Shown: positions 15,009 to 15,205 of the stretch, piece by piece
Numbering within the stretch: the stretch's first letter is position 1
Layout: every line of letters starts with the position of its first letter
Source: Sulfurovum sp.
GTDB taxonomy: Bacteria; Campylobacterota; Campylobacteria; Campylobacterales; Sulfurovaceae
Assembly (NCBI GenBank): GCA_020719895.1
Contig: DYPM01000037.1
Coordinates: forward strand, 1 to 15,205
DNA: 15,205 nt
Reading direction: 5' to 3'
Notes under the pieces: model-generated
The model's database searches: none
What the model was told of the DNA's origin: nothing
The model's input: only the letters and a program-made list of their open reading frames with translations
Translations under genes and position numbers: made by a program

Positions 15009-15047
15009 TTAATTAGAAATGCTTGAAAAATAAAAAAGTGTGTGGAA

Positions 15048-15119
15048 TTAAAAAGAGAGGAGGAGCAGGAGAAGAGTATCTTTTGCGAAAGTAGATTGAT
15101 ATTTGATAGTTATTTTCAT
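15048..15119 (-). CDS. Leucine leader peptide upstream of leuA (23 aa)
   Basis: A 23-codon ORF with ATG at 15119, a textbook AGGAG site 6 nt upstream, and a stop at 15048. Codons 16-21 (15057-15074) are six consecutive leucines, CTT CTC CTG CTC CTC CTC, ending ...DTLLLLLLSF. In this AT-rich genome CTC and CTG should be uncommon, which fits a ribosome made to pause when charged tRNA-Leu is low. It lies about 23 nt after the likely transcription start and 270 nt before leuA, the position expected of a leuL-type leader. The product itself probably has no function. The downstream RNA lacks a standard terminator hairpin, so the exact switch (transcriptional or translational) is unclear. Confidence 0.82.
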   Translation of the reverse strand: MKITIKYQSTFAKDTLLLLLLSF

Positions 15120-15148
15120 TGTTTTCTCCTGTGATTTTTTGAAAATTA

Positions 15149-15154
15149 ATTATA
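15149..15154 (-). promoter_or_regulatory. -10 box of the leader-leuA promoter
   Basis: TATAAT on the minus strand, perfect sigma-70 consensus, with a T-rich run (TGTTTTTAG) upstream and no TTGACA-like -35, as is common in Campylobacterota. Transcription would start near 15142, giving an untranslated stretch of about 23 nt before the leader-peptide ATG. Confidence 0.65.
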
Positions 15155-15174
15155 GGGAACCTCTAAAAACATAG

Positions 15175-15196
15175 ATTGCTTCACTTTGTTCGCAAT
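15175..15196. repeat. Possible intergenic repeat at the window edge
   Basis: attgc (15175-15179) and gcaat (15192-15196) flank a 12-nt spacer. The string resembles the widespread GATTGCTTC...CGCAATGAC palindromic intergenic repeats. It lies immediately upstream of the leuA promoter and may continue past the window. Weak on this copy alone. Confidence 0.35.
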
Positions 15197-15205
15197 GACA
15201 AATCC

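Noticed and set aside
15031..15047. T-rich run after the leader peptide as a terminator tail
   Set aside because: No stem precedes it: the upstream sequence is the pyrimidine-rich Leu-codon stretch with no purine-rich partner on its 5' side.
1..15205. CRISPR array, tRNA or rRNA genes, prophage genes
   Set aside because: No regularly spaced direct repeats, cloverleaf-like sequences, rRNA motifs or phage structural genes were seen on reading both strands.

Overview
The window looks like a chromosomal segment from a Campylobacterota (epsilonproteobacterial) genome, probably of the Sulfurimonas/Sulfurovum kind. This is inferred from the AT-rich sequence, a short FtsY without an acidic A domain, an HsrA/CosR-like atypical response regulator, a MidA-family methyltransferase, and a TATAAT -10 box without an obvious -35. 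Every gene I can support lies on the minus strand, so the transcriptional order runs from high to low coordinates.

Region A (15205 to 13216) is a leucine-biosynthesis unit. A consensus -10 box (15149-15154) precedes a 23-codon leader peptide with six consecutive Leu codons (15048-15119). A structured leader of about 270 nt follows, then leuA (2-isopropylmalate synthase). This is the layout of ribosome-mediated leucine control, but no textbook attenuator terminator is visible. The leader instead holds a strong SD followed by TTG, a GC-richer block of hairpins and a 13-bp inverted repeat, so it may carry an inserted repeat.

Region B (13215 to 12349) holds a divergent OmpR-type orphan regulator related to HsrA/CosR, with the phospho-acceptor Asp and the conserved receiver Lys replaced. 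A candidate terminator closes it.

Region C (12348 to 6476) is a tightly packed run of housekeeping genes: an EamA-type transporter, a thioredoxin-fold lipoprotein with a single active-site Cys, ftsY, argD, a TolC-like outer-membrane protein and a MidA-family methyltransferase. argD and tolC are 1 nt apart, and tolC overlaps the methyltransferase by 11 nt.

Region D (6465 to 1, continuing off the window) is a restriction-like defence cassette that starts 10 nt after the methyltransferase stop. It encodes an 1107-aa PLD-nuclease/SNF2-type helicase, a 65-aa antitoxin-like protein, a MazF/PemK-like toxin, and an Eco57I-type DNA methyltransferase with a candidate PD-(D/E)XK motif near its N-terminus (C-terminus off the window). 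The last three junctions are a 9-nt gap, an 11-nt overlap and a TGATG overlap, so the toxin-antitoxin pair is built into the restriction operon. The helicase gene carries an in-frame insertion of about 100 bp made of successive hairpins, which adds roughly 35 residues to its PLD domain.

No tRNA, rRNA, CRISPR array or intact insertion sequence was seen.
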